The notes: a model not told the origin generated them from the letters alone. 64,000 nt of DNA from Paracoccus sp. MA (GCF_020990385.1 NZ_CP087598.1:230001-294000); one strand, 5' to 3'; shown: positions 19,328 through 28,452, counted from the first letter of the stretch. Made by a program: numbers and translations.

Positions 19328-20460
19328 AATTCGCTTCGGAATTCCGCGATCCCAAAGCGGCGCGCGCGCTGCTGGCCGCGATTGCCCGCCGCGCCGAGCA
19401 GATCGGCACCAGCCGCGAAAAGCCGGTGCATATCATGGAGATCTGCGGCGGCCACACTCATTCGATCTTTCGCTATGGTCTGGACAAACTGGTGCATGAA
19501 GGCGTGGAATTCATCCATGGCCCCGGCTGTCCGGTCTGCGTTCTGCCGCGTGCGCGGATCGACGAATGTATCGAGATCGCCAGGCGTCCGGGCGTGATCT
19601 TCACCACCTTTGGCGATGCGATGCGGGTGCCGGGCCGGTCGCAATCGCTGTTACAGGCGCGGGCGGCGGGGGCGGATATCCGCATGGTCTATTCGCCACT
19701 GGATGCCCTGGCTCTGGCCCGGAAATACCCCGAACGCGACGTGGTGTTCTTTGGTCTGGGCTTCGAGACGACGACCCCTTCGACCGCGCTGGCCATCCAG
19801 CAGGCCGCGCGGGAAGGGTTGGGCAATTTCAGCGTCTTCTGCAACCATATCACCGTGCCCGAACCCATCCACGCCCTGCTGAAGGATCCGCATATGGTGC
19901 TGGACGGGTTCATCGGGCCGGGTCATGTCTCGATGGTCATCGGCGTGCATCCCTATGATTTCATTGCCCGGGATTTCCAGAAACCGCTTGTCGTCGCAGG
20001 ATTCGAGCCGACCGATCTTCTGCAATCGGTGCTGATGGTGCTGGACCAGATCGCCGAAGGGCGCGCCGAGGTCGAAAACCAATATGCCCGCGTGGTCCCC
20101 GAGGAGGGCAATCCGGTCAGTCTGGCCGCCATTGCCGATGTCTATGAACGGCGCCCCAGCTTTGAATGGCGCGGTCTGGGCGAGATCGACGCCAGCGGAT
20201 TGCGCATCCGCCCGAAATACGCAGCCTTCGACGCCGAGGAAAAATTCGGCATCGGCTATGCAGTGGCGCGCAACCCGGCGCCGGAACCCGAGGGCTGCGC
20301 CTGTGGTGCGGTCATGACGGGGCGGCTCAAGCCGACAGCCTGCCCGCATTTCGGCAAGGGCTGCACGCCGGACATGCCGCTGGGGGCGCTGATGGTCAGC
20401 TCGGAAGGGGCTTGCGCGGCCTATTGGCAATATGGAGGCGCGCGGGTCGCGGCGGAATAG
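19324..20460 (+). CDS. hypD: HypD, iron-sulfur scaffold for Fe(CN)2CO assembly
   Basis: HypD (378 residues) accepts CN from HypE and assembles Fe(CN)2CO with HypC. Family motifs are present: EICGGHTHSIFRYG with the catalytic Cys, HGPGCPVCVLP, FEPTDLLQSVLM, and the C-terminal cluster ligands in CACGAVMTGRLKPTACPHFG...CTP. The length is normal, and it is translated together with hypC. Confidence 0.95.
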   Translation: MKFASEFRDPKAARALLAAIARRAEQIGTSREKPVHIMEICGGHTHSIFRYGLDKLVHEGVEFIHGPGCPVCVLPRARIDECIEIARRPGVIFTTFGDAMRVPGRSQSLLQARAAGADIRMVYSPLDALALARKYPERDVVFFGLGFETTTPSTALAIQQAAREGLGNFSVFCNHITVPEPIHALLKDPHMVLDGFIGPGHVSMVIGVHPYDFIARDFQKPLVVAGFEPTDLLQSVLMVLDQIAEGRAEVENQYARVVPEEGNPVSLAAIADVYERRPSFEWRGLGEIDASGLRIRPKYAAFDAEEKFGIGYAVARNPAPEPEGCACGAVMTGRLKPTACPHFGKGCTPDMPLGALMVSSEGACAAYWQYGGARVAAE

Positions 20461-20475
20461 GAGGCGGGCCAGACC

Positions 20476-21531
20476 ATGAACGCAATTGCTTTCGGAGCGC
20501 TGCGCGACAGCCATGTGACCCTGTCGCATGGCGGTGGCGGCAAGGCGATGGCCGATCTGATCGAGACCGTCTTTCTTCCCGCCTTCGGGCCCAGTTCGGG
20601 CGAGGATCAGGCGCGGCTGACGGCGGATGCGCTGTGTGAACCCGGTGCACGGCTGGCCTTGACCACCGACAGTTTCGTGGTCACGCCGCTGGAATTTCCC
20701 GGCGGCGATATCGGCAAGCTGGCGGTCTGCGGCACGGTGAACGATCTGGCCGTCGGCGGGGCGCGGCCGCTGTGGCTGTCGGCGGCGTTCATTCTCGAGG
20801 AAGGCTGCGAGATCGCGCTGTTGCAGCGCGTGGTCGCCTCGATGGCGCGCGAGGCGGCGCTTGCCGGGGTGCGGATCGTGACCGGCGACACCAAGGTCGT
20901 CGGGCGCGGATCGGCGGATGGGCTGTTCGTCACCACCTCGGGCGTCGGCGTGATCCCGGCAGGGCGCGATCTGGCTGCGGCGCGGATCAGGCCGGGCGAT
21001 GTCGTGCTGGTCAATGGCGTGCTGGGCGATCATGGCGCGGCCATTCTGGCGGCGCGCGGCGATCTGGCGCTGTCGACGGATCTGGTCTCGGACTGTCAGG
21101 GGCTTGGGCATCTGATGGAGACGGTGCTGGCCGCCGCCCCCGGCACCCGCGCCGCCCGCGATGCGACCCGCGGAGGGCTTGCCGCGGCGCTGAATGAAAT
21201 GGCGCTGGCGGCAGGATGCGGCATCGAGATCAGCGAAGAGGCGTTGCCCCTGCGCCCCGAGGTGCGCGGGGTCTGCGAAATTCTTGGCCTTGATCCGCTC
21301 TATCTTGCCAATGAGGGAACCCTGGTCCTGTTCGTGCCCGAGGCCGAGGCTGAGGCCGCGCTGACCGCGATGCGTTCCCGCCCCGAAGGGCAGGGCGCCG
21401 CAATCATCGGCCGCGCCGTCGCCGCATCCGAGGGGGGCGCCCATACGGCCCGTGTGCAGATGGTGACCTCCTTCGGCGGGCGCCGTATCGTCGACCGCCT
21501 CGTGGGTGAACAACTGCCGCGGATCTGCTGA
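20476..21531 (+). CDS. hypE: HypE, carbamoyl dehydratase of cyanide-ligand synthesis
   Basis: HypE (351 residues) dehydrates the thiocarbamate that HypF builds on its C-terminal cysteine. The chain ends LPRIC, so the essential terminal Cys351 is present. The PurM/ThiL-like ATP-binding core shows LSHGGGGKAM and DATRGGLAAALNEMA. It is the last gene of the hydrogenase locus. No clear hairpin terminator is visible after it. Confidence 0.95.
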   Translation: MNAIAFGALRDSHVTLSHGGGGKAMADLIETVFLPAFGPSSGEDQARLTADALCEPGARLALTTDSFVVTPLEFPGGDIGKLAVCGTVNDLAVGGARPLWLSAAFILEEGCEIALLQRVVASMAREAALAGVRIVTGDTKVVGRGSADGLFVTTSGVGVIPAGRDLAAARIRPGDVVLVNGVLGDHGAAILAARGDLALSTDLVSDCQGLGHLMETVLAAAPGTRAARDATRGGLAAALNEMALAAGCGIEISEEALPLRPEVRGVCEILGLDPLYLANEGTLVLFVPEAEAEAALTAMRSRPEGQGAAIIGRAVAASEGGAHTARVQMVTSFGGRRIVDRLVGEQLPRIC

Positions 21532-21628
21532 AACGGGCCCTTGCCGCCTTTGCGTGGCCTCAGCGGTCCGGATGGGGAACAGCGAGCTTTTTTGTCATAT
21601 TTGGCTGCTTTTGCACGGAGGAGAAAAT

Positions 21629-21672
21629 CCTGCATCAACATAGGCGTAAACCTGCATCAACATAGGCGTAAA
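21629..21672 (+). repeat. Two tandem copies of a 22-bp repeat
   Basis: CCTGCATCAACATAGGCGTA plus two more A residues occurs twice back to back. It lies in the gap between hypE and the IS debris. Its role is unknown; it could be a replication slip or an element end. Confidence 0.7.
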
Positions 21673-21778
21673 ACCGTATGTCCTTCTTCGGCTGAACTGT
21701 GGCGGGTGGTCGCCCTGCATTGGCTGCTTTCAAAGAGAGCTACTCGATAGGCTCCGCCTCAAGCCAGGAGGATTAACC

Positions 21779-22123
21779 ATGCAGGGGAATAGCGAACATT
21801 CCATCGGATTGAATGTTTCGAAGAATAACCACGTCATTGCAGTGGCCGGGGGTGGTCGGGGCGTGTATGGATGTATATGGCCCCCGCCTGATTGCAACGG
21901 TCTGGTTGGCTCTGGTTCAGAACTCGCCATTGCGGACGTATATCCGGCTTCTGTGAACGGCCCGATCCTTCGTCGCCGCGAGCCCCGATGGATTTCCGCG
22001 CGCTTCCTCCTCAATGCCCCCGTGACATCGGCCTCCGCCGTGCCGGTCCACACATCAGGTTCTGGAAGCGATGGGAGCGACTCTTTCACCATCTCCAGCC
22101 ATGTTGCTGCAATGTTCCGTTAG
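21779..22123 (+). pseudogene. Possible IS110-family transposase N-terminal remnant
   Basis: The frame starts 6 bp after AGGAGG and its residues 8-27 (SIGLNVSKNNHVIAVAGGGR) resemble the DEDD-transposase opening of IS110 elements. After that the sequence is low in recognisable content and ends at 114 residues, whereas such transposases have about 330-400. A frame on the other strand covers the same bases, so coding here is doubtful. Confidence 0.3.
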
Positions 22124-22153
22124 CCTCCGTCCCGTGACGATCGCGCAGCCGGT

Positions 22154-22330
22154 TCAGCCAGCCGCGGCGACTTGCGCCGGTCGATAGTCTTCGTCACCTG
22201 CAAGAAGCGACCACACGACCCGGGCGTTCTTGTTCGCCAGTGCGCCCTGGCACGCGCCAGCTATGTGGCAAGCGCGCGCGCCATGGCGCACATCCTCACC
22301 AACTGGCCTGGTTTTGAACCGCCGCAATGG
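22154..22330 (-). pseudogene. IS110-family transposase, C-terminal fragment
   Basis: Reading on the minus strand, the last about 45 residues (VGEDVRHGARACH, then LANKNARVVWSLLAGDEDY) match the end of IS110/IS1111 transposases, where ANKNARI-WALL is conserved. The rest of the gene is missing. It shows that an older element was lost between the hydrogenase locus and the IS21 copy. Confidence 0.55.
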
Positions 22331-22420
22331 CCGACTTTTGCGCCGCCGTTGACAGGGTTCCATCATACAAGATTTTCTGCCATAATGGAAAAGTGATGAT
22401 GGTCGCAAGGGCGCGAGGCA

Positions 22421-22653
22421 ATGACGTTTAATCCTTCCTTATCGAGTGCGCTCGGAAGCAAGCTTTCACAACTTCGTCGCAAACGGGGTCTGACCCTTGA
22501 TGGCCTGGCCGAACTCAGTCTGGTCAGCCGCGCAGCAATTTCAGCGCTCGAACAGGGTAATGGTAACCCACGTGTGCAAACCCTCTGGAATCTCGCTGAT
22601 GCACTGGGGGTTAATTTCAGCACGTTGCTTGATTGTCAATCGGCACGCAACTT
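22421..22653 (+). pseudogene. XRE-family transcriptional regulator, cut by IS21 element
   Basis: The N-terminal 65 residues form a clear helix-turn-helix of the XRE/Cro type (LSQLRRKRGLTLDGLAELSLVSRAAISALEQG). The coding sequence runs into the left end of the IS21-family element at 22654, after about 78 codons. Homologues usually continue into a sensor or cupin domain. No continuation is present on the far side of the element. Confidence 0.75.
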
Positions 22654-22763
22654 TGACCCCCTTTCGGCGCCCAATAATGACCCCGCTTGGTCAGCACGGG
22701 TAGCTGGCCCGATGCGGTGTAGCCTCCATACAGCGCAACCGGATCGGGCCAGCGGCGTCTCGG

Positions 22764-23492
22764 TCATTCCCGCGTCTTGAAGCGCCAGCTCTCGTTGCCG
22801 GTCTCGACGATGTCACAGTGATGGGTCAGTCGGTCGAGGAGCGCCGTTGTCATCTTCGCGTCTCCGAAGACGGTCGGCCATTCGCCGAAGTCGAGGTTCG
22901 TCGTCACGATGATCGAGGTGCGTTCGTAAAGGCGACTGATGAGGTGGAACAGGAGCTGGCCACCCGTCTGGGCGAACGGCAGATATCCCAACTCGTCGAG
23001 GATCAGGAAGTCGAGGCGGCACAGGAGATCCGCAGTGCGTCCCTGTCGGTCGGCGCGGGCTTCGGCGTCCAGCTTGTTCACCAGGTCCACGACGTTGAAG
23101 AAGCGGCCGCGCTTGCCACGGCGGATGCAGGCCCGGGCGATGCTGACGGCAAGGTGGGATTTGCCGGTCCCGGTGCCGCCGATGAGGACGACGTTACGCT
23201 GATGCTCGAGGAACTCTCCGGAGGCCAGATCGCGCACCAGCGTTTCGTTTACGGGCGTGTCTTCGAAGCTGAACTCGTCGACTTCCTTGGCCAAGGGCAG
23301 CTTGGCGATGGTCATCTGGTATTTGATCGAGCGAGCTTGTTTCTCGCTGATCTCGGCGTTCAGCAGGTCGCCCACGATTTGCTGCGGTTCGTGCTGTCGC
23401 TTCACCGCCGTGGCGATGATCTCATCGTAGGCGGCCTTCATGCCGTAGAGCTTCAACTGGCCCATCGCGTCCAGCACCTGTGATCTTTCCAT
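22764..23492 (-). CDS. istB: IstB, ATP-binding helper of IS21 transposition
   Basis: This 242-residue AAA+ protein has Walker [10 protein letters not shown] and Walker [12 protein letters not shown], with the IS21 IstB extension [14 protein letters not shown]. IstB helps the transposase IstA choose targets and assemble. The start lies inside the istA coding end (about 70 bp overlap), as usual for the family. It appears intact. Confidence 0.92.
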   Translation of the reverse strand: MERSQVLDAMGQLKLYGMKAAYDEIIATAVKRQHEPQQIVGDLLNAEISEKQARSIKYQMTIAKLPLAKEVDEFSFEDTPVNETLVRDLASGEFLEHQRNVVLIGGTGTGKSHLAVSIARACIRRGKRGRFFNVVDLVNKLDAEARADRQGRTADLLCRLDFLILDELGYLPFAQTGGQLLFHLISRLYERTSIIVTTNLDFGEWPTVFGDAKMTTALLDRLTHHCDIVETGNESWRFKTRE

Positions 23493-24990
23493 GGCGGGGT
23501 CTCCTGAGGCTGTCGTAGCGTTTGCAGTCGGCCACGGGCTCGCAGGTCAGGCGCAACGCGTCCGGCGTGGCGATGGTCAACGGAGGTGGTGGCTCGCGAT
23601 GTCGGGCCAGGATGTTCAGAACGACCGATGCCGCCGGGGCGCCTTCGGTCAGGGCCTCGACGCAGGCAGCCTCGACGGCTTCCAGTCCATCCGTTGGGAT
23701 CATGCTCAGGATCTGGACCATCTGACGGTCACCGTTCGGCACGCGCCCCAGCTTACGCTGGACGCGTCGTATCGCCGGCGGCAGTTCCCATTCCTTGAAG
23801 GGAGCGCCGTTTCGAAGGGCGCCGGGCTTGCGGGCCAGCACCGGGATGTAGTGCAGCGGGTCATAGATGGCCTTGTCGCGCCCGAAGGCGCGGTCGTGCC
23901 GGCCGACGATCTTGCCGTCCTGCCAGACCTCGACCCGCTCGGCATAGGCGCGGATCTCGACCGGACGGCCGACGGCGCGACCATCGACCGAGTAGCGGTT
24001 CTTGTCGAACCTAACGAGGCAGGTCTTGGACACCGAGGCCGGCACGGCATGGAATCCGTCGAAAGGGCCGACGTAGGGCACCAGGCTCGCCCGCTCATCC
24101 TGGAACACGTCCCAGATTGTCCGATCACGCAATTCCTGGTGCGGATGGGCCTTGGCCCAGGCAATACAGCGATCCTGAAGCCAGGCGTTGAGTTCCGCGT
24201 AGCTCTTGAAGCGCGGCCGCGGCACGAAGAACCGCCGCCGGACAACGCCAACCTGGTTCTCTACTTGTCCCTTCTCCCAGCCGGACGCGGGGGTGCAGGC
24301 GACGGGATCGACAAGGTAGTGTCCGCACATCTGCTGGAACCGGCGATTATACGCGCGGTCGCGGCCGACGAAGATCGTGTCCACCGCCGTCTTCATGTTG
24401 TCGTAGATCCCACGCGCACAGGCGCTGCCGAAGAAGGCAAAGGCCTTGTCATGGGCATCGAACACCATTTCCTGCGTCTCTCGCGGGTAGGCCCGGACGA
24501 ACAGCATCCGGCTATGACAAAGCCGGACGTGAGCCACCTTCACCGTGGTGGTCACGCCGTCGATCAGAACGACCTCGTGACTCCAGTCGAACTGGTAGGC
24601 TTCACCCGGATCGAAGCTCAGTGGCACATAGGCGGCGGCTGACGCTTCCTGCTCCGCCTGCGACCACGAAGCCGCATAGCGTCGGACCGCGTCGTAGCCG
24701 CCGTCATATCCGAGGGCCCTGAGCTCTTCGAAAATCCGGATGCGGGTCAGCCGCTCGCGCTTCGGCTTGCGCGCATTCGCCGCCAGCATCTCGTCGAGCT
24801 TGCCTTTCCAGGGACCGATCTTCGGCTGCGGTTGGACGGTTCGCTCGTAAGTCATCTCCGTTGCGCCGGACCGGATCACCTTCCGAACCGTGTTCCGCGA
24901 TACCCGCAGCTCTCGGCAGATATGCTTGATCGACTTCTTGTCCTGGAAATACGCCCGGCGGATCTTCGCAATCGTCTCCACAACCAGCAT
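23422..24990 (-). CDS. istA: IstA, IS21-family transposase
   Basis: The 522-residue transposase has an N-terminal HTH ([22 protein letters not shown]) and a DDE core, with [20 protein letters not shown] and the Glu in [12 protein letters not shown]. Full length suggests the element may still move. It is transcribed ahead of istB. Confidence 0.93.
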   Translation of the reverse strand: MLVVETIAKIRRAYFQDKKSIKHICRELRVSRNTVRKVIRSGATEMTYERTVQPQPKIGPWKGKLDEMLAANARKPKRERLTRIRIFEELRALGYDGGYDAVRRYAASWSQAEQEASAAAYVPLSFDPGEAYQFDWSHEVVLIDGVTTTVKVAHVRLCHSRMLFVRAYPRETQEMVFDAHDKAFAFFGSACARGIYDNMKTAVDTIFVGRDRAYNRRFQQMCGHYLVDPVACTPASGWEKGQVENQVGVVRRRFFVPRPRFKSYAELNAWLQDRCIAWAKAHPHQELRDRTIWDVFQDERASLVPYVGPFDGFHAVPASVSKTCLVRFDKNRYSVDGRAVGRPVEIRAYAERVEVWQDGKIVGRHDRAFGRDKAIYDPLHYIPVLARKPGALRNGAPFKEWELPPAIRRVQRKLGRVPNGDRQMVQILSMIPTDGLEAVEAACVEALTEGAPAASVVLNILARHREPPPPLTIATPDALRLTCEPVADCKRYDSLRRPRHGKITGAGRDGPVEALRHEGRLR

Positions 24991-25082
24991 CCCACACTGT
25001 GCCCCCCGATAGCCTCGGAGGCATCATGACCATCAGCGTAAGGGGGTCATTTTTGGAAGCCGATTACCCCGTTACGGGGTCA

Positions 25083-25278
25083 ATTTTGCACGCCGGTTCA
25101 CAGTCAGGATGAAATCGACCGAGTTCGCCTCCATGCCGGTCATCAGGCGGGTGCAGTCGCCGTTCAGGACGGTGTTGCGGGGCGTGGCGCGCGGGGCGGC
25201 CGGGGCGTCGCCGCGCGGCTGGCGGGGGTGGCTGGAACCGGAGGAAGCGGTGCTGGTGGTGTTGGTGAAGGTTGCCAT
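25083..25278 (-). pseudogene. DNA methyltransferase, N-terminal fragment cut by IS21 element
   Basis: From an ATG at 25278, preceded by AAAGGA, the frame reads a Ser/Thr-rich leader and then NTVLNGDCTRLMTGMEANSVDFILT. That is the opening of the N4/N6 DNA methylases, just before their DPPY motif. The IS21-family end at 25082 interrupts it there. Similar methylase genes occur on plasmids and conjugative elements, so this may be a relic of an earlier mobile backbone. Confidence 0.65.
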
Positions 25279-26174
25279 CGTCGTGATCCTTTTTGCTCGA
25301 CCGGACCGCGCCCGTCGCGGCCCCGATGGCGGTCGCAGGACCGGAGGCGATCGGCCTCGCACCCGGAACGGGCGCAGCGCAGCGCCCGACGGCCCATGGC
25401 CGGTTCTTTTTGCAGCGCAGCGGCCGCGAGGAGCCCGTTCGCGGGCGGGGAAAAAGGACCGGCGGGACGTTGCGTTCGGCGGATCGAGCCGCAGGCGGTC
25501 TTCGGTCAGACCAGCCAGTTCTTCGGGGCTGCGACGGGTGTGGTCCCGTGTCAGGCAATGAAGGAAGGATCGCGGCGGTGGTGACCGGCACCGGCCAGCC
25601 TCCGTGAATCAAGGTTTCCGGCCCCCGGCGGTTGCATCAGAGGCACAACCCGGCCTCTGCGATCAGCCCTAGCTAACCCGGATCGGCGATGCCCGGCCGG
25701 AGAAATGACCGGCATGGAAAGAACGAGGCGATTATCCTGACCCGCGGCGCATCACCCGCAGCGCGGCGCCAGGCAGAACCAGAGGCAGGACGACATTCTG
25801 CACCCTACAGGCTGTGTCGCCTTTGCCGAGGTGCATTCCGGCCAGTTCGGCGCCGAGGTCTCCTTCAATGTGGCTGGAACCTGGACCTGGGCAAGACCGC
25901 AGAAGGTAATGGGTTCGCGTTCGGCCTGTTCCCGGGATTTGCATGCGCGCAGATGACCCGGCGGTACCTTCCTGCGCAACGTGAACGGACAGATCACCAG
26001 AACCTGCCGCAATAGCCCTCCCGGATCATGATCGCGGCGAGATCCTGCCCGTCCGGCAAACGGCAGCTTCCGCTCTTGCGATTATTGCGACGCCCGTCAC
26101 TCAAGGCGCAGATCCAGACGAGATTCGGGCTGAATGCAGAACACATTGATAGCGCACAAACCACGAGATTGTGT
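25279..26174. other. Degenerate mobile-element DNA with no intact gene
   Basis: About 900 bp carry only short frames on both strands. Near 25790-25900 the + strand reads ILHPTGCVAFAEVHSGQFG and then AEVSFNVAGTWTW, which looks like protein but has no start or end. At 25994-26120 the - strand reads CRLPDGQDLAAIMIREGYC, resembling the end of thermonuclease-like proteins. I see no convincing complete gene. Confidence 0.4.
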
Positions 26175-26207
26175 CTTGAACCCCGGAAGTTGCGTTCCAA
26201 ATAAGAT
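26175..26207 (+). promoter_or_regulatory. Candidate RpoH (heat-shock) promoter
   Basis: CTTGAA (26175-26180) is a good -35 for alphaproteobacterial RpoH. TCCAAAT about 17 bp after CTTG is only a partial match to the -10. It lies directly upstream of the thermosensor and the Hsp20 genes. Weak, inferred from context. Confidence 0.3.
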
Positions 26208-26214
26208 CGTGCGG

Positions 26215-26297
26215 ATCGCCCTGCCGGGGGTCCTCCGCCGGAAATTCCGGTGAATTACCGACTTGTACCATGTTGCTCAATGGAGGATGTGGCTATG
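26215..26297 (+). promoter_or_regulatory. ROSE-type RNA thermometer in the hsp20 leader
   Basis: Just before the start codon the leader reads TTGCTCAATGGAGGAT (26273-26288). In ROSE elements the conserved UUGCU pairs imperfectly with the GGAGG ribosome binding site and melts on heating. A self-complementary hairpin, CCGGAAATTCCGG (26239-26251), and a GC-rich segment lie upstream, giving the usual series of hairpins. The placement ahead of a small heat-shock gene in an alphaproteobacterium fits ROSE exactly. Confidence 0.75.
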
Positions 26298-26798
26298 AGA
26301 ACCACTTTTGATTTTACACCGCTGTTTCGGTCGAGCGTTGGCTTCGACCGGCTCCTGAACTCACTGGAGGCCGCCGCCCGCGCCGAATCTGCGGATAGCT
26401 GGCCCCCCTATGACATCGTTCGTGCCGACGAGGACCGCTACGGTATTACCATGGCGGTTGCCGGGTTCCGCGAAAGCGATCTGACGCTGACCCAGAACGG
26501 CAATGTGCTGGTCGTTGCCGGCAAAAAAGAGTCCGATGATAAGGCGCGATACCTGCATCGAGGCATCCCGGCGCGCAGTTTCGAGCGTCGTTTCGAACTG
26601 GCGGATCATGTCCGGGTCGAGAGCGCATCGCTGACCGATGGCCTGCTGGAGATTTCGCTGGTGCGCGAAATCCCTGAAGAGAAGAAGCCGCGCCGTATCG
26701 AGATTGTGCATGGCACATCTGCCGCAGCTTTGGCCAAGCAGGCCCGTATCCCGGCGGCGGAAACCGCCGAGCCGCAGCCCGAAACCGCCGCAGCCTGA
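26295..26798 (+). CDS. Small heat-shock protein (Hsp20/IbpA family)
   Basis: This 167-residue chaperone holds unfolding proteins until Hsp70/ClpB can rescue them. The alpha-crystallin domain spans about residues 35-130, with PPYDIVRADEDRYGITMAVAGF and the C-terminal VASLTDGLLEI-type strand. The family IxI-like tail is replaced by an Ala/Glu/Pro-rich end. The start at 26295 follows GGAGGAT at the proper distance; the earlier in-frame ATG at 26250 would lie within the thermosensor. It is the first gene of the stress module. Confidence 0.9.
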   Translation: MRTTFDFTPLFRSSVGFDRLLNSLEAAARAESADSWPPYDIVRADEDRYGITMAVAGFRESDLTLTQNGNVLVVAGKKESDDKARYLHRGIPARSFERRFELADHVRVESASLTDGLLEISLVREIPEEKKPRRIEIVHGTSAAALAKQARIPAAETAEPQPETAAA

Positions 26799-26832
26799 TC
26801 ACCGGGCCATATCTGGCAGTCCCGAAACGCCG

Positions 26833-26859
26833 GGGCGTATCGGTCACACCGATGCGCCC
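26833..26859 (+). other. Intercistronic hairpin between the two hsp20 genes
   Basis: GGGCGTATCGGT and ACCGATGCGCCC pair over 12 bp (one G-T) around a 3-nt loop CAC. No U-run follows. It could stabilise the upstream transcript or damp readthrough; no thermosensor motif like that of the first gene is seen here. Confidence 0.6.
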
Positions 26860-26894
26860 TTTGGAGGGGTTATGCAAGAACAGGAGACACAGAC

Positions 26895-27419
26895 ATGAGC
26901 GTAAGAGATCTTATCCCACAGAACTGGACCCAAAATCTGCCGTGGTGGCGGGGTCGCAATACGCAGCCCGTCGAGGCGACGCCTGACCCCTTTGTCAGCT
27001 TCCTCCGGGAGGTGGATCGGCTGTTCGACGACTTTTTCCGCTCTTTCGCCACCCGCTCGCCGGTCCTCCCTGGTATCAGTGGCTGGCCGGGCACGAACTG
27101 GCCGAGCGTCGAGATTACCGAAACGGACAAGGCGATCAACATCAGTGCAGAGCTTCCCGGCCTTGAAGAAAAGGATGTCGAAGTCCTGCTCGAGGATGGT
27201 CTGCTGACACTGCGCGGCGAAAAGACCAGCACCACAGAGGACAGCGCGCGCCAGTTCTCCGAGCGGGTCTACGGCAGGTTCGAGCGGCGCATTCCGCTGC
27301 CCGCCGGCATCGATGAGGTTGCCGTTGAGGCGGCGTTCCGCAACGGCGTGCTGACCGTGACCCTGCCCAGGACTGAAACGGCCCAGGCGCAGGTCAAACG
27401 CATCCCGCTGAAAACCTGA
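26895..27419 (+). CDS. Small heat-shock protein (Hsp20 family), second copy
   Basis: This 174-residue protein is distinct from the first Hsp20. Its alpha-crystallin domain lies at about residues 68-165, with PSVEITETDKAINISAELPG, GLLTLRGEK and FRNGVLTVTLPR. The N-terminal arm has aromatic DRLFDDFFRSF. The pairing of two different Hsp20 proteins is typical of transferable heat-resistance loci. AGGAGAC precedes the start. Confidence 0.92.
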   Translation: MSVRDLIPQNWTQNLPWWRGRNTQPVEATPDPFVSFLREVDRLFDDFFRSFATRSPVLPGISGWPGTNWPSVEITETDKAINISAELPGLEEKDVEVLLEDGLLTLRGEKTSTTEDSARQFSERVYGRFERRIPLPAGIDEVAVEAAFRNGVLTVTLPRTETAQAQVKRIPLKT

Positions 27420-27480
27420 TCCTGGCGGGCTGGAGCGATCCGGCCCGCACCTCCCCTGTCAGAAAGCATCGGAGGATGAA

Positions 27481-28200
27481 ATGGAACTTGCAAGAGGAGA
27501 CCATATTTCCCCTGCCGCGCCCCGCATCTCGACGATTCTGCCACAAGGCAAGGGTGAAGCCACCTGGGATTCCAGCCTGCCCGCGAAGAGCGTTGCCCGG
27601 ATATGGAAACCTGCCAGATCCGCGATGACATCCGGTCGCGCGCGCAGCAAGGACTGGCGTCTGCGGATCGAGCGTGCCTCCGTGCCGTCGATCGAGCCGC
27701 TGATGGGCTGGACCGCCGGTAAGGACACAGCCCATCAGGTCGAACTATCCTTCCCCAGCCTTGAAGCCGCGGTCCGGCATGCCGAACGGCTCGGCATCGC
27801 CTACGAGGTGCATCTGCCGCCGGGCGAGGCCGAGGCGCGCCAGCAGGCGCAGGCGCTCGAGCGTCAGCGCCACGCCCATGCCGCGCGTCTGCGGCGCTTT
27901 TCCGATCAGACGCTTGACCGGCTGGGCCTTGCGCAGCATCGGGACGCCTATCGTCGCGCGCTCGGAGCGCCAGTGGGCGACGCCGGGAAAGGAGCAACTC
28001 CGATGGAGGTGGCGCAGGATACCAGCCTGCCGCTTGAAACGCGCCGCTCGATCCTGATGAGCATCGCGTTCAACGAATATCTTCAGGATCTGGCGACCTC
28101 TGAGGGGATGCCCGAGCATCATCGCCAGTCGCGGCTGAGCGACGTCGAAACCGCATTGCGGGCACTCGAAGGCGCGCAACACGCGCAGCAGGTGGCCTGA
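27481..28200 (+). CDS. NDUFS4-like (ETC complex I subunit region) protein with unknown C-terminal domain
   Basis: Residues 35-112 (ARIWKPARSAMTSGRARSKDW through FPSLEAAVRHAERLGI) match the NDUFS4-like accessory-subunit domain of respiratory complex I. The C-terminal half (about 120-239) is helical, charged and not recognised. At 239 residues it is longer than a plain NDUFS4 homologue of about 100. It sits among heat-shock genes rather than nuo genes. GGAGGATGAA provides the ribosome site. A role in protecting or substituting complex I under stress is a guess. Confidence 0.7.
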   Translation: MELARGDHISPAAPRISTILPQGKGEATWDSSLPAKSVARIWKPARSAMTSGRARSKDWRLRIERASVPSIEPLMGWTAGKDTAHQVELSFPSLEAAVRHAERLGIAYEVHLPPGEAEARQQAQALERQRHAHAARLRRFSDQTLDRLGLAQHRDAYRRALGAPVGDAGKGATPMEVAQDTSLPLETRRSILMSIAFNEYLQDLATSEGMPEHHRQSRLSDVETALRALEGAQHAQQVA

Positions 28201-28212
28201 CAGAGGTGCGCG

Positions 28213-28452
28213 ATGAACCCGCTTCTTCCCCTTGACTGTCAGGCCGCCATGCCAGACCGTTTCGGACTGGTTCTGGCCGCCGCTGCCCGCACCCGCGCCC
28301 TGCGCGAGGGCGCGGCGCCAAGACTGGGCGATGCCTCGAACAGCGCGACGGAAACCGCGCTCGCTGAAATTGCGGCCGGCGCCTTCGCGCCAGCAGAACT
28401 GAGCCCCTTCCTGCCGCCGTCAGAGCCGCGGCGGCTGGCGAAACCCACCTGA
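28213..28452 (+). CDS. RNA polymerase omega-like small protein
   Basis: The 79-residue sequence resembles RpoZ: PDRFGLVLAAAARTRALREG aligns by eye with the omega stretch NRFELVLLAAHRARxISSG, and ETALAEIAAGAFAPAEL aligns with VALREIAxxxLSPEDL. It lacks the usual N-terminal segment and is not beside spoT or gmk, where chromosomal rpoZ often lies. It starts 12 bp after the NDUFS4-like gene. It may be a stress-specific omega paralogue; that is inference. Confidence 0.6.
   Translation: MNPLLPLDCQAAMPDRFGLVLAAAARTRALREGAAPRLGDASNSATETALAEIAAGAFAPAELSPFLPPSEPRRLAKPT

Larger units (their letters stand above)
22654..25082 (-). mobile_element. IS21-family insertion sequence
   Basis: The element is about 2.43 kb with istA and istB on the minus strand. 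Both ends start TGACCCC, and each has a second TGACCCC about 23-35 bp inside, as expected for the multiple terminal repeats of IS21. I see no target duplication: the left flank ends CGCAACTT and the right flank begins ATTTTGCA. Different broken genes lie on either side, so flanking DNA was probably deleted after insertion. Confidence 0.85.

Noticed and set aside
25064..25612. A 182-residue frame on the minus strand rich in Pro, Arg and His
   Set aside because: It is out of frame with the methyltransferase fragment that overlaps it and has no family signal.
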